A stretch of DNA of 64,000 bases, taken from positions 1 through 64,000 of the forward strand of contig JAHCBA010000024.1 in assembly GCA_019634625.1 (NCBI GenBank). Reading direction: 5' to 3'. Below the pieces are notes generated by a model. It was given only the letters and a program-made list of their open reading frames with translations, had not been told where the DNA came from and made no database searches. Shown here piece after piece: positions 46,181 through 55,916 of the stretch (its first letter is position 1; each line of letters opens with the position of its first letter). The translations under genes were made by a program, and so were the position numbers. Source of the DNA: Verrucomicrobiia bacterium (GTDB taxonomy: Bacteria > Verrucomicrobiota > Verrucomicrobiia > Limisphaerales > CAIMTB01).

Positions 46181-47614
46181 TCAGGGGGTCTCCCCGGCGC
46201 GGAGGTAGGCATCGATTTCGCGGGCGGCCTGACGGCCGGCGCCCATGGCGAGGATCACGGTGGCGCCGCCGGTGACGACATCGCCGCCGGCGAAGACTCC
46301 CTTGCGGGTGGTGTGGAGGCTGCCGGGTTGGGTGACCAGGTAACCCTTGGCGGTGGTGGCGAGGTCCGGGGTGGTGGCCTGGACGAGCGGATTGCCGCGA
46401 TTGCCGATGGCGATGATGGCGACCTGGATGGGCAGATCGAAGGAGGCCTCGGAGCTGGGCTCGGGACGGCGGCGTCCGGAGGCATCGGGTTCGCCGAGGC
46501 GCATTTCCTGGAGCCGGACCCCGGTCAGCCAGCCGGACTCGTTGCCGAGGAACTCGAGGGGTTGGGTCAGCATGCGGAAGCGGACGCCTTCGTCGCGGGC
46601 GTGGTGGACTTCTTCGGCCCGGGCGGGCATTTCGGTTTCGGAACGGCGATAGATGATGGTGGCGGTACGGGCGCCGAGGCGGAGGGCGGTCCGGACGGCA
46701 TCCATGGCGGTATTGCCGCCACCGAAGACGGCGACATCGCGATCGCGGCAGTCGCAGATGGGGCTGTCGTAGGCGGGGAAATCGGCGGCCTTCATGAGGT
46801 TGACGCGGGTGAGGAACTCGTTGGCGGAGTACACACCGCAGAGGTGTTCGCCGGGGATGTTGAGGAAGAGGGGCAGACCCGCGCCGGTGGCGACGAAGAG
46901 GGCGTGGTAACCCTGTTCGCCGAGGAGTTCGTCCACGGTGACCGTGCGACCGACCACGACGTTGGTTTGGAACTCCACGCCCATGCGGCGGAGGTTTTCG
47001 ACCTCGTCGCGGACGATGTCCTTGGGAAGCCGGAACTCAGGGATGCCGTAGAGGAGAACGCCGCCGATCTCGTGGAGGGCTTCGATGACGGTCACGCGGT
47101 GACCACGGAGGGCGAGGTCCCCGGCGCAGCTGAGTCCGGCGGGACCGCTCCCCACAATGGCCACGCGGCGGCCGGTATCGGGGGCGCGAGCCGGTAGGCC
47201 GACGCGGCCGGTCTGGCGTTCGTAGTCGGCGACGAAACGTTCGAGGTACCCGATGGCCAGCGATTCGCCGCGTTTGCCCAGGACACAGGCCCCTTCGCAT
47301 TGGTGTTCCTGGGGGCAGACCCGGCCGGTGACGGCGGGGAGAACATTGTCTTCGCGGATCTTGGCGGCGGCGGCGAGGTAGTCGCCTTCGACAATGAGGT
47401 GGACGAAGTCGCGTACTTTCACGCCGACGGGGCAGGCGGTGAAGCAGTGCTGGTTGCGACAGGAGAGGCAACGGAGGGCCTCCTGTTTCGCGAGGGCGGC
47501 ATCGAGGCCGAGATTGACTTCGGAGAAGCAGTGAGCGCGTTCCCCGGCCGGTCGCTCCGGCATGGGCTGACGGGGGATTTTGAGGCGTTCCTTGGAGGAC
47601 AGGGGATTGGGCAT
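46181..47614 (-). CDS. nfnB: Electron-bifurcating transhydrogenase large subunit (NfnB-like; GltD/GltA-type)
   Basis: 477 residues from ATG 47614. An FAD/NAD(P)-binding flavoprotein with two N-terminal [4Fe-4S] motifs: CLSCRNQHCFTACPVGVKV and VCPQEHQCEGACVLGKRG. These are followed by AIVGSGPAGLSCAGDLALRG (FAD) and VAVFGGGNTAMDAVRTALRLGA (NADPH). The C-terminus GVFAGGDVVTGGATVILAMGAGRQAA is typical of the GltD/NfnB family. Alone this could be a glutamate synthase small subunit, but the gene 58 bp upstream is the NfnA-like partner and no glutamate synthase large subunit is near. The pair probably couples NADPH, NADH and ferredoxin. Frames upstream of 47614 are rejected. Confidence 0.88.
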   Translation of the reverse strand: MPNPLSSKERLKIPRQPMPERPAGERAHCFSEVNLGLDAALAKQEALRCLSCRNQHCFTACPVGVKVRDFVHLIVEGDYLAAAAKIREDNVLPAVTGRVCPQEHQCEGACVLGKRGESLAIGYLERFVADYERQTGRVGLPARAPDTGRRVAIVGSGPAGLSCAGDLALRGHRVTVIEALHEIGGVLLYGIPEFRLPKDIVRDEVENLRRMGVEFQTNVVVGRTVTVDELLGEQGYHALFVATGAGLPLFLNIPGEHLCGVYSANEFLTRVNLMKAADFPAYDSPICDCRDRDVAVFGGGNTAMDAVRTALRLGARTATIIYRRSETEMPARAEEVHHARDEGVRFRMLTQPLEFLGNESGWLTGVRLQEMRLGEPDASGRRRPEPSSEASFDLPIQVAIIAIGNRGNPLVQATTPDLATTAKGYLVTQPGSLHTTRKGVFAGGDVVTGGATVILAMGAGRQAAREIDAYLRAGETP

Positions 47615-47672
47615 GACCGGTCGGGGCAGGCTGGGTGTGGGAGCTCGAAGAAGCAGGATTCGGGGCGCGACG

Positions 47673-48581
47673 TCACGGGGCGGTCGCCGTCGTGACGGGG
47701 ACATCGGCGGCCTGAAGCAGGCGGCAGGAGGCGGGATCGTGCGGGGCTGGGTCCGGGGGACTGGCTTGGAGGGTTGCGGCGGCGACGCGTTCCTGGTCGC
47801 GATACATGGCATTGCGTTGGCCGAGGATGCGGAAGTCCACCTGGTGGGCATCGAACTCCGGTCCGTCCACGCAGGCGAAGCGTGCCTGACCACCGACAAT
47901 CACCCGGCAGCCGCCGCACATGCCCGTACCATCGACCATGATGGGATTGAGGCTGACAAGGGTGCGGATGCCGGCCGGCCGGGTGGTTTCGGCCACTGCA
48001 CGCATCATCGGGATGGGGCCGATGGCAAGGACGAGGTCGATCGGGCGTCCGGCGTCGAGGAGGGATTGAAGGGGGTCGGTCACGCGCCCATGCAGTCCGT
48101 AGGATCCGTCATCGGTGGTGACGAACACCTCTTCGGCGAGTGCGCGAACTTCGTCTTCGAGAAGGACGTAGGGGCGGCTGCGTCCGCCCAGGATGGCGAT
48201 CACGCGATTGCCGGCCTCACGAAGGGCGCGGGCGGTGGGCCAGGCGATGGCGATGCCGAGGCCGCCACCGATGACCACCACGGTGCCGTAACGTTCGATG
48301 GGAGAGGGTTTCCCAAGGGGACCGACGACATCGCAGAGAGCGTCGCCAGGTTCGAGTTGGTTGAGGAGCCGGGTGGTTTTGCCGACACCCTGAACGACCA
48401 GCGTGATGGTTCCTTCGTCCGGGTTGGAATCGGCGAGTGTGAGGGGAATGCGTTCGCCATGGTCATGGACGCGAACGATGGCGAACTGGCCGGCACGGCG
48501 TTTGCGGGCGACTAGGGGGGCGTGGATCCGGAGTAGTTTTACGTCCGGCGCCAGGAATCGGGCTTCGACGATCCGGTGCAT
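47673..48581 (-). CDS. nfnA: Electron-bifurcating transhydrogenase small subunit (NfnA-like; sulfide/dihydroorotate dehydrogenase-type)
   Basis: 302 residues from ATG 48581 (MHRIVEARFLAPDVK). Ferredoxin-NADP-reductase-like fold: FAD region QFAIVRVHDHGERIPLTLAD, nucleotide region VVVIGGGLGIAIAWPTARAL, and a [2Fe-2S] cluster motif MCGGCRVIVGGQARFACVDG near residues 228-247. These are the features of NfnA/SudB proteins that pair with NfnB. It is the first gene of the two-gene minus-strand unit. The upstream gap (48582-49123) holds REP-like repeats from 48743; the open frame upstream of 48581 is rejected. Confidence 0.85.
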   Translation of the reverse strand: MHRIVEARFLAPDVKLLRIHAPLVARKRRAGQFAIVRVHDHGERIPLTLADSNPDEGTITLVVQGVGKTTRLLNQLEPGDALCDVVGPLGKPSPIERYGTVVVIGGGLGIAIAWPTARALREAGNRVIAILGGRSRPYVLLEDEVRALAEEVFVTTDDGSYGLHGRVTDPLQSLLDAGRPIDLVLAIGPIPMMRAVAETTRPAGIRTLVSLNPIMVDGTGMCGGCRVIVGGQARFACVDGPEFDAHQVDFRILGQRNAMYRDQERVAAATLQASPPDPAPHDPASCRLLQAADVPVTTATAP

Positions 48582-48742
48582 GATTGGACTTGGGCTGCGG
48601 CTCGCCCCGGGACATGCGGGGATCACGAACCACTGTTTGTCGATGAGGTTGGCGCTGGCAGGCAATCTGTAAAGCCCTGTGGGGTGGCATTGATCCCGAT
48701 CTCGATGGGGCCAGCTATTTTTCGAAGGAAGCGCGTTGTGCC

Positions 48743-48990
48743 TAGTCAATAACTAAAATCAAAAGTCAGGCGAGCTGTCTAGTTGAAGGTAGTAGTTAGA
48801 GTCAACTAACTCAGGGGGTCATTTTATCTTGTGCGCGGGTCAACAAAATAAGCCGGGCAGCATAAATCCACGTCCGTACAGATTCGAGCCCGTCCCACCA
48901 AGTCTCCACCGGGTCATGGATCAATGAATAAAAGTCGGTCTCAATATCTAAATTCGAGTCAACAATATACGTCAGGCCCATTATTTAATC
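48743..48990. repeat. Cluster of REP-like AT-rich units
   Basis: At least four degenerate units. GTCAATAACTAAAATCAAAA is followed by GTCAGGC. GGGTCAACAAAATAAGCCGG is followed by GCAGCATAAA. GGATCAATGAATAAAAGTCG is followed by GTCTC. GAGTCAACAATATACGTCAG is followed by GCCCATTATTTA. AGTCAACTAACT (about 48800) is also present. It is the longest such cluster in the window and fills the centre of the 542-bp gap between nfnA and the lipoprotein gene; no gene is seen there. Confidence 0.65.
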
Positions 48991-49123
48991 TGGATCTGTG
49001 TATCTGCGGCCTGGGTAACTGGGACGGACTGGTTCTGCGGGCCTGTGCCGGCCGGGGGCCGCCACTTTGGGCTTTATCGCGGGAGGGGCGCAGCCCAAGT
49101 TCAGGCGTCAATCGTACACGACC

Positions 49124-49546
49124 ATGAAGCAACGCATTGCACCGATTCTGTGGGGAGGTTTTGTCGCGCTGGGCCTGTTCATCACCGGCTGTGGGAAGGG
49201 GGGAGGCATTGATACGGCGGATCTCGACGCGGCCTTTGTGCGTGCGGAACCGGAAGTGAAGGCAACGGCGACGACGGCGGTGCAGGCGTTGAAGGCGGGG
49301 AAATTCCTGGACGGAGCGACCGCCCTGGCGAACCTGGCACGTTCTGCAGAATCGCTCAGCGAGGATCAGAAGAATGCGATGATCAACGTGGGGGCCATGA
49401 TCCAGGTGGTTATGGCGGAGGATGGCGACAAAGCTGACCTGGCGGTGTACCAGGCGGTCGAGGACATGATGGCCGCACTGGATGGACGGGAGGCCTCGAC
49501 GGTGGGGACGGATCCGGACCGGGTGCGTCCGCCGGAGGAGTTCTAG
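49124..49546 (+). CDS. Small lipoprotein of unknown function
   Basis: 140 residues from ATG 49124. A lipoprotein signal peptide (MKQRIAPILWGGFVALGLFI) ends in the lipobox ITGC with C25 or close to it, so it should be anchored to a membrane by a lipid. The mature part is mostly helical (DAAFVRAEPEVKATATTAVQ, ALANLARSAESLSEDQKNAM). No domain recognised. Its stop codon overlaps the end of argB on the other strand by 4 bp (49543-49546), so the two are convergent and very tight. Confidence 0.75.
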   Translation: MKQRIAPILWGGFVALGLFITGCGKGGGIDTADLDAAFVRAEPEVKATATTAVQALKAGKFLDGATALANLARSAESLSEDQKNAMINVGAMIQVVMAEDGDKADLAVYQAVEDMMAALDGREASTVGTDPDRVRPPEEF

Positions 49547-50418
49547 GACACCACTTCGGTGCCGACGCCTTCGTCGGTGAAGATTTCGAGCAGGACGGCA
49601 TGGGGAATCCGGCCGTCCACGAAGGAGACCTTTTCGACTCCGGCCCGGATGGCGGCGACGGCGCTTTCGACCTTGGGGATCATGCCCTGATCGATGACGC
49701 CGGCGGTTCGGAGGTCAGCGACCTCGGCGGTTCGGAGGTGAGGGATCACCGATTCGGGGTTCCTGGGATCGCGAAGAAGGCCGGGAACATCTGACATGAA
49801 GACGAGGCGCCGGGCCTTGAGGGCGATGGCGGTCATGGCGGCGGCGACATCGGCGTTGCAGTTGTAGAGGTGGCCGTCGAAGCCGCGAGCGGTGGGGCTG
49901 ATCACCGGGGTGACGCCTTCGGCGATGCAATCGAGCAGGGGACGGGTATTGACCTCGACGACTTCGCCGACAAAGCCGAGGTCGAGGGGTTCGCCGCCGG
50001 GTCCATCGATGGCCGCCTTGCGGCAGCGGTAGATGTCGGTGCCGGCAAAGCCGCAGGCGCGACCGCCGAGTTGATTGATGGTGGCGACGATCTCCGGGTT
50101 GATTTCGTGGGAGAGGATGCGATGGACGAGTTCGGCGGTGGTCGCGTCGGTGACGCGGCGACCCTGGACGAAGCGGGCCTGGAGGCCAGCACGTTCCATG
50201 GCGCGGGTGATGGCCTTGCCGCCGCCGTGGACGACGACCGGATCGATCTCGACCGCTTCGAGGAAGACGACATCGCGGGCGACGCCCTGACGGACCGCCG
50301 GGTCCGGGGAATCCATGAACGAGCCGCCGTACTTCACGACGAAGGTGGCGCCGCTGAAGCGCTGGATGTAGGGAAGGGCCTCCAGCAGTGTGTGAGCTTT
50401 GGCGATGAGATCTTGCAT
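49543..50418 (-). CDS. argB: Acetylglutamate kinase
   Basis: 291 residues from ATG 50418 (MQDLIAKAHTLLEALPYIQR). Phosphorylates N-acetylglutamate, the second step of arginine synthesis. FVVKYGGSFMD (ATP/substrate Lys and Gly loop), VVVHGGGKAITRAME, YNCNADVAAAMTAIALKARR and the C-terminal VEKVSFVDGRIPHAVLLEIF are typical. The N-terminal helix of the arginine-sensitive, hexameric type (LLEALPYIQRFSGAT) is present, so feedback inhibition by arginine is likely. No other arg gene is adjacent. It ends tail to tail, overlapping, with the lipoprotein gene. Confidence 0.96.
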   Translation of the reverse strand: MQDLIAKAHTLLEALPYIQRFSGATFVVKYGGSFMDSPDPAVRQGVARDVVFLEAVEIDPVVVHGGGKAITRAMERAGLQARFVQGRRVTDATTAELVHRILSHEINPEIVATINQLGGRACGFAGTDIYRCRKAAIDGPGGEPLDLGFVGEVVEVNTRPLLDCIAEGVTPVISPTARGFDGHLYNCNADVAAAMTAIALKARRLVFMSDVPGLLRDPRNPESVIPHLRTAEVADLRTAGVIDQGMIPKVESAVAAIRAGVEKVSFVDGRIPHAVLLEIFTDEGVGTEVVS

Positions 50419-50470
50419 CCGGGGGTTGGACGTCGCCCGGACAGGTCTGGGCGGCGACGGACCTTCTGTC

Positions 50471-51163
50471 TCACCCTGGTGCCGGGGCGTCAAGGTTGGC
50501 CGGGGCCGGGTCATCTTCGTCGTCGGGAAGTCCGGGTTGGAGGAGGCCGACACGATTGGCGCCGGCGGCCACGAGGGCTTCGGCATGGTGGCGGGCCTGG
50601 ACACCGCCGACGGCCTTGAGGCCGAGATCCGGTCCCACCCATTCCCGAAGGCGTCGGACATCCCCGGGGGTGGCGGGGCGCACGGCGCAACCGGTGGCGT
50701 TGACCAGGAACTGGACTTCCGCATCGAGGACGACGCGGGCGGCGAGGCGAAGGTCGTCATCGTCGAGAAGGGGCCATTCGATCACCGCCTTGACGGGGCG
50801 ATCCTCGGCAATATCCCGGATGTCGCGCAATTCGCGCAGGAGACGCTTCTCGTCCCGATCCTTGATCCAGCCGAGATTGAGTACGACGTCGAGTTCAGCG
50901 GCTCCGGCATCGATGGCGGCTTCGGCTTCGAATCGTTTGGTGTCGGGATCGGCCTGGCCGAAGGGGAACCCGACCAGGGCTGCGACGTGGACGGGTGAAT
51001 CCTCGAGGAGGCTGGCGGCGAGTTGGACCCTGGAACCGCCGACACACACGGCCCACCACAGTTGCTGCCGGGCAAGCGAGCAGGCTCGTTCCAGGTCGGC
51101 CCGGGTCAGGTCGGGACGAAGGGCGATCCATTCGAGGCGGCGAGAGAGCGGGACGGCATCCAC
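50471..51163 (-). CDS. DeoC-family aldolase homologue lacking the Schiff-base lysine
   Basis: 230 residues from GTG 51163. TIM-barrel of the deoxyribose-phosphate aldolase family: ELDVVLNLGW with D92 and GLKAVGGVQ with K183 match. But the segment that in DeoC is FVKTSTGF with the Schiff-base lysine reads QFLVNATGCA, so V154 replaces Lys. Typical aldolase activity is therefore not expected; either it is an inactive or altered paralogue or it has another reaction. Other features (RVGLLQPG for the usual RIGASSG) also deviate. The 52-bp gap to argB makes co-transcription possible. Confidence 0.8.
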   Translation of the reverse strand: MDAVPLSRRLEWIALRPDLTRADLERACSLARQQLWWAVCVGGSRVQLAASLLEDSPVHVAALVGFPFGQADPDTKRFEAEAAIDAGAAELDVVLNLGWIKDRDEKRLLRELRDIRDIAEDRPVKAVIEWPLLDDDDLRLAARVVLDAEVQFLVNATGCAVRPATPGDVRRLREWVGPDLGLKAVGGVQARHHAEALVAAGANRVGLLQPGLPDDEDDPAPANLDAPAPG

Positions 51164-51259
51164 GGGCCGAGGGAAACGGGTTGGAGCGCCACTGTCGAGC
51201 GTGGGGCGCGCGGGCCTCCGCGGTCGGTGACTTGACCCCTGGCGGGCGCGGTTGGCCGT

Positions 51260-52117
51260 TCAGAGGATGATGGTCCTGACGCCGACGAAGAGGGTGGGGG
51301 CGAGGCCGGCTGGTCCCACAAAGCTTCCGGCGACGGGCGGCACGGCAGAGGGATGGCGACCGACGGCGACGGCGATATGGGAGCCGCCGGTGGCTTCCCC
51401 GAGGGTGCTGTCGTAGCCCCGCCAGCCGGCACCGGGCAGATAGACTTCGGTCCAGGCGTGGGTGGAGCCACCGGGGCCGGCACTGGAACCGGTGCACAGG
51501 TAGCCGCTGACGAAACGGGCAGGGAGTCCCAGGCCGCGACAGGTCTCCATGAATAGGGTGGCGAAATCCCGGCAGGAGCCCGTCCGCGTTGCCAGCGTCA
51601 CATCCGGCGACTGCACGCCTTCCGCATGGCGCTCCGCGTAGGTGAATTCGGAGGCGATCGCCCGATTGATCCCGGCCAGCAGGGCGAGGGTGTCGATGAC
51701 CTGTCCGGGTCGCCAGAATCGGGCCCGCCAATCAAGGCAGGCGGGCGAATCGCCGGGGTACGCCTGGATGCGGTGAGGGGACAGGCTGATCGCCTCGTGG
51801 TTCGAGACCTGGCAGGGGTAAGCCGTCCAGGCGCGGTCGATGGGGAAGAACGGCGGCATGCACTCGAAGTGCTGGATGACGATCTCGCTCTCGATGGAAA
51901 GGGTGTCAGCGGGCTCGAGGAAGCGGGCAATGGCGAGGGCGTTGTCGTGCAGATCCCGCTGCCAAAGGACCTCACATGGGGGGTGGATTGCCAGCCGGGA
52001 GGATTCCACCTGGACGTCATGGCCCTCCCTGGGGCGGAGGTACAATCGGTGAGGCTCCAGTTCGACCCGTACGGGGAACCGGTAGGTCGTCCTGTGTTCG
52101 ATGCGGAGGCGTCGCAT
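51260..52117 (-). CDS. Transglutaminase-like protein
   Basis: 285 residues from ATG 52117. An N-terminal bacterial transglutaminase-associated domain (RRLRIEHRTTYRFPVRVELE) precedes a transglutaminase/protease-like catalytic domain with C182 in TGSCRDFATLFMETCRGLG, H220 in GGSTHAWTEVYLPG and D236 in GWRGYDST. The Cys-His-Asp triad is complete. No signal peptide, so it is likely cytoplasmic. Such proteins sometimes accompany circularly permuted ATP-grasp genes, which are not present here. Real substrate unknown; papain-like peptidase or amide-bond enzyme. Confidence 0.9.
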   Translation of the reverse strand: MRRLRIEHRTTYRFPVRVELEPHRLYLRPREGHDVQVESSRLAIHPPCEVLWQRDLHDNALAIARFLEPADTLSIESEIVIQHFECMPPFFPIDRAWTAYPCQVSNHEAISLSPHRIQAYPGDSPACLDWRARFWRPGQVIDTLALLAGINRAIASEFTYAERHAEGVQSPDVTLATRTGSCRDFATLFMETCRGLGLPARFVSGYLCTGSSAGPGGSTHAWTEVYLPGAGWRGYDSTLGEATGGSHIAVAVGRHPSAVPPVAGSFVGPAGLAPTLFVGVRTIIL

Positions 52118-52183
52118 GGGATCGGTTGTGGGTCCGGGAGGTCTGGCAAGTCCGACCTGAGGCCATGCGCCGCCGGTCCGGCG

Positions 52184-52309
52184 TCAACGGAGGGCAAAGT
52201 ACCCGAGCACCCCGGCGCCCAGGACGGCAATCAGCAGGAAAGCGACCATGAGGATGTCCACCTGCCACCGTCGCAGGCGATCCCGAGCCATGGTGAGCCA
52301 GCCGATCAT
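52184..52309 (-). CDS. Possible small single-span membrane protein
   Basis: 41 residues from ATG 52309: MIGWLTMARDRLRRWQVDIL followed by MVAFLLIAVLGAGVLGYFALR. A basic N-terminus and one transmembrane helix look like a genuine small membrane protein, with a stop 66 bp upstream of the transglutaminase start. Its Shine-Dalgarno is poor and no family is recognised, so it remains provisional. Confidence 0.4.
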   Translation of the reverse strand: MIGWLTMARDRLRRWQVDILMVAFLLIAVLGAGVLGYFALR

Positions 52310-52453
52310 GGTATGGCCTTGGATGAACGCTTTTCCAACGACAGCACTAGGGCAGTCGGATGGGGTCGGGCGCAAGGAAACTTCGGGGATATTTCGGGGA
52401 GCGTTGGGTGGTGGGGCGACGCAGAGGGCTCGCAGAGCGGGTCCTTCCGAGCC

Positions 52454-52612
52454 CATGCATCCTCACCGACCCTTTGCAGAGGCAGCGAATCGGAGGGACG
52501 AGCTCTGCGAGTCCTCAACCCACACCGCTCCACACCGTTGCGGCCTCGTGGAACTCGGCCCTCCGAAGCACCGCTGGGCGGTGTTCGCAACGCACCCACA
52601 ACTCCGGGATGC
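52454..52612 (+). mobile_element. MITE-like repeat, copy D
   Basis: Begins ATGCATCCTCACCGACC and ends CCCACAACTCCGGGATGCA (52594-52612). Interior blocks CGGAGGGACGAGCTCTGCGA, CACACCGTTGCGGCCTCGTG and GAACTCGGCCCTCCGAAG match copies A and B. It occupies most of the 375-bp gap before the DUF1501 gene; the rest shows no gene. Confidence 0.7.
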
Positions 52613-52684
52613 ACCGGGCAGCGACGAAGCAGACGAAAGCGGTTTGCGGGGGGTGAAGGCGGGCGTTAAGAATGCCGGGTCGTC

Positions 52685-54145
52685 ATGAATATCCCGATTG
52701 ATTTGTCCTCATGGCCGGGCCCGGTGCGATCGCGGCGCTGGTTTCTGCGCGATTGCGGAGTGGGTCTCGGCAAGATGGCGCTGGCGGGTTTGCTGACGGG
52801 ATCCCTGGGGGGGCGGGCCGCCTGGGCGACGGCGGTGGCGCCGCGCAATCCGCTGGCCCCGCGTCCGCCGCATTATCCGGGGAAGGCCCGGGCGGTGATC
52901 CACCTGTTCATGGCGGGGGCACCGAGCCAGCTCGACCTGTTCGACCCGAAGCCGGAACTGGCGAAGCTCGAGGGGAAGCCGTTGCCGCCCTCGGTGATCA
53001 TGGGTCAGCGGTATGCGTTCATCCGACCGGACGCGGCCGTATTGGGGCCGCAGTTCAAGTTTCAACAGCATGGCGGGGCGGGGACGACGTTGTCGGAGAT
53101 GCTGCCGCATCTGGCGACGGTGGTGGACGACATCTGCGTGGTGCGTTCGTGCCGGACCGACCAGTTCAATCATGCGCCGGGCCAGATTTTTCTGAACAGC
53201 GGGTTTCCGCTCCCGGGCCGGCCGAGTCTGGGTTCCTGGGTGACGTATGGGCTGGGTTGCGAGACACAGGATCTGCCGGCGTTTGTGGTGATGTCCACGG
53301 GGGCGGGGATCAGCGGTGGATCGGCCAACTGGTCGAGCGGATTTCTGCCGACGTACTACTCGGGGGTGCGTTTCCGCAACTCGGGGGATCCGATTCTCAA
53401 CGTATCGAGTCCGAAGGGGGTGGACGCCCGATTGCAGCGGGACACGCTGGACCTCGTTGCGGACCTGAACCGGCGGCAGCTTGGAGAGGTGGGGGATCCG
53501 GAGATTGCGACGCGGGTGCAGAGTTACGAGATGGCGTACCGGTTACAGACGTCGGCGCCGGAGTTGATGGATCTGCGCCAGGAATCGACGTCCACCCTGG
53601 AGATGTACGGTTGCGATCCGGACAAGCCGTCCTTTGCGCGGGCGTGCCTGCTGGCGCGGCGGATGGTCGAGCGGGGGGTGCGGTTCATCAACATCTACCA
53701 CGAGGGATGGGACGCGCATTCGGACGTGGTGGGGAATTTGCGGAGCAACTGCGGGGCGACCGACCGGGCGAGCGCGGCGCTGGTGAAGGATCTGAAACAG
53801 CGGGGATTGCTGGACTCGACGCTGGTGGTGTGGGGGGGCGAATTCGGACGGACGCCGATGGTGGAGAGCAACGCCGCGCTGGGGCGGAGTCTGGGGCGGG
53901 ACCATCATCCGCAGGCGTTCACCGTGTGGCTGGCCGGGGGCGGGGTGCGTGGGGGGATGAACTACGGGGCGACCGACGATTTGGGGTTCCACGTGGTGGA
54001 GAATCCCGTTCATGTGCATGACCTGCAGGCGACGATTCTGCATTGCCTGGGACTGGATCACGAGCGGCTGACGTTCACCCATCAGGGCCGGCAATTCCGG
54101 CTGACTGATGTGCATGGGCACGTGATGAAGGACCTGCTGGTATGA
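52685..54145 (+). CDS. DUF1501 protein with Tat signal
   Basis: 486 residues. A twin-arginine-type N-terminus (RSRRWFLRDCGVGLGKMALA) implies export. The DUF1501 fold belongs to the alkaline-phosphatase/sulfatase superfamily: VIHLFMAGAPSQLDLFDPK, QFNHAPGQIFLNSG, VVWGGEFGRTPMVE, DHHPQAFTVWLAGGGVRGG and DDLGFHVVENPVHVHDLQAT. Such proteins are abundant in Planctomycetota and Verrucomicrobiota; catalytic activity is not established. A second DUF1501 gene lies at 56963-58405 with about the same length. No DUF1800/DUF1549 or cytochrome partner adjoins this one, although such pairings are common. Confidence 0.93.
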   Translation: MNIPIDLSSWPGPVRSRRWFLRDCGVGLGKMALAGLLTGSLGGRAAWATAVAPRNPLAPRPPHYPGKARAVIHLFMAGAPSQLDLFDPKPELAKLEGKPLPPSVIMGQRYAFIRPDAAVLGPQFKFQQHGGAGTTLSEMLPHLATVVDDICVVRSCRTDQFNHAPGQIFLNSGFPLPGRPSLGSWVTYGLGCETQDLPAFVVMSTGAGISGGSANWSSGFLPTYYSGVRFRNSGDPILNVSSPKGVDARLQRDTLDLVADLNRRQLGEVGDPEIATRVQSYEMAYRLQTSAPELMDLRQESTSTLEMYGCDPDKPSFARACLLARRMVERGVRFINIYHEGWDAHSDVVGNLRSNCGATDRASAALVKDLKQRGLLDSTLVVWGGEFGRTPMVESNAALGRSLGRDHHPQAFTVWLAGGGVRGGMNYGATDDLGFHVVENPVHVHDLQATILHCLGLDHERLTFTHQGRQFRLTDVHGHVMKDLLV

Positions 54146-54163
54146 GGGGCGGTGGGAGGGGGA

Positions 54164-54571
54164 TCAGCCGGGGCGGGAGGCGTGATTCCGCTCGCTGAGC
54201 TGCTGGTTGAGGGTCCAGAAGTCGTAAAGGACGCCGAGGAGGAGGAGGCCGCCGGTGAGGAGGTAGAGGATGCCGGTGCCCCACTTGCCCTGGTAGAAGC
54301 GGTGGATGCCGAAGACACCGAGGAAGGTGAGCAGGACCCAGGCGATGGTGTAGTTGTAGGGACCCGAGACGAAGCGGCGGTCGGCGGAGCGGGACATCCA
54401 GGGGATCAGGAACAGGTCCACGATCCAGCCGACGAGGAACAGCCCGAGCGTGAAGAACCAGATCGTGCCGGTGATCGGGCGTCCGAAGTAGAAGCGGTGG
54501 GAGCCGATGAATCCGAAGATCCACGTGACGTACCCGATGAGGGTGCTGTGCGTGGGGGTTCGGGGATCCAT
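54164..54571 (-). CDS. TM2-domain membrane protein (duplicated)
   Basis: 135 residues with two copies of the TM2 motif: GYVTWIFGFIGSHRFYFGR then IWFFTLGLFLVGWIVDLFLIP, and LLTFLGVFGIHRFYQGKWGT then YLLTGGLLLLGVLYDFWTL. About four transmembrane helices, each pair with the conserved GxHRFYxG loop. Function unknown. It lies 21 bp downstream of rho on the same strand. Confidence 0.88.
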   Translation of the reverse strand: MDPRTPTHSTLIGYVTWIFGFIGSHRFYFGRPITGTIWFFTLGLFLVGWIVDLFLIPWMSRSADRRFVSGPYNYTIAWVLLTFLGVFGIHRFYQGKWGTGILYLLTGGLLLLGVLYDFWTLNQQLSERNHASRPG

Positions 54572-54592
54572 TCGGGGGGGATCCGGGTGGGT

Positions 54593-55720
<1,128 letters not shown>

Positions 55721-55916
55721 GGCGAAAGGCGCCACCTTCGATGCCGGCCCGACGAGCGGTAACCCGAATCAGAGATGCCGCGGTACTTAACCTTGGAACC
55801 AGGAGACCCGTCGCACTGGCTCCCTGCCAGGGCCGATCGAAACGGCCTTGAAAGTTGCGACGCCCGTTGCTCTAACCGTGTACGAAGCCGAGCGCAACAA
55901 GTTTTTCTCGGCCGTT

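Noticed and set aside
48924-49127. A 67-codon plus-strand frame
   Set aside because: Starts in the REP-like cluster and overlaps the lipoprotein start; no coding signal.
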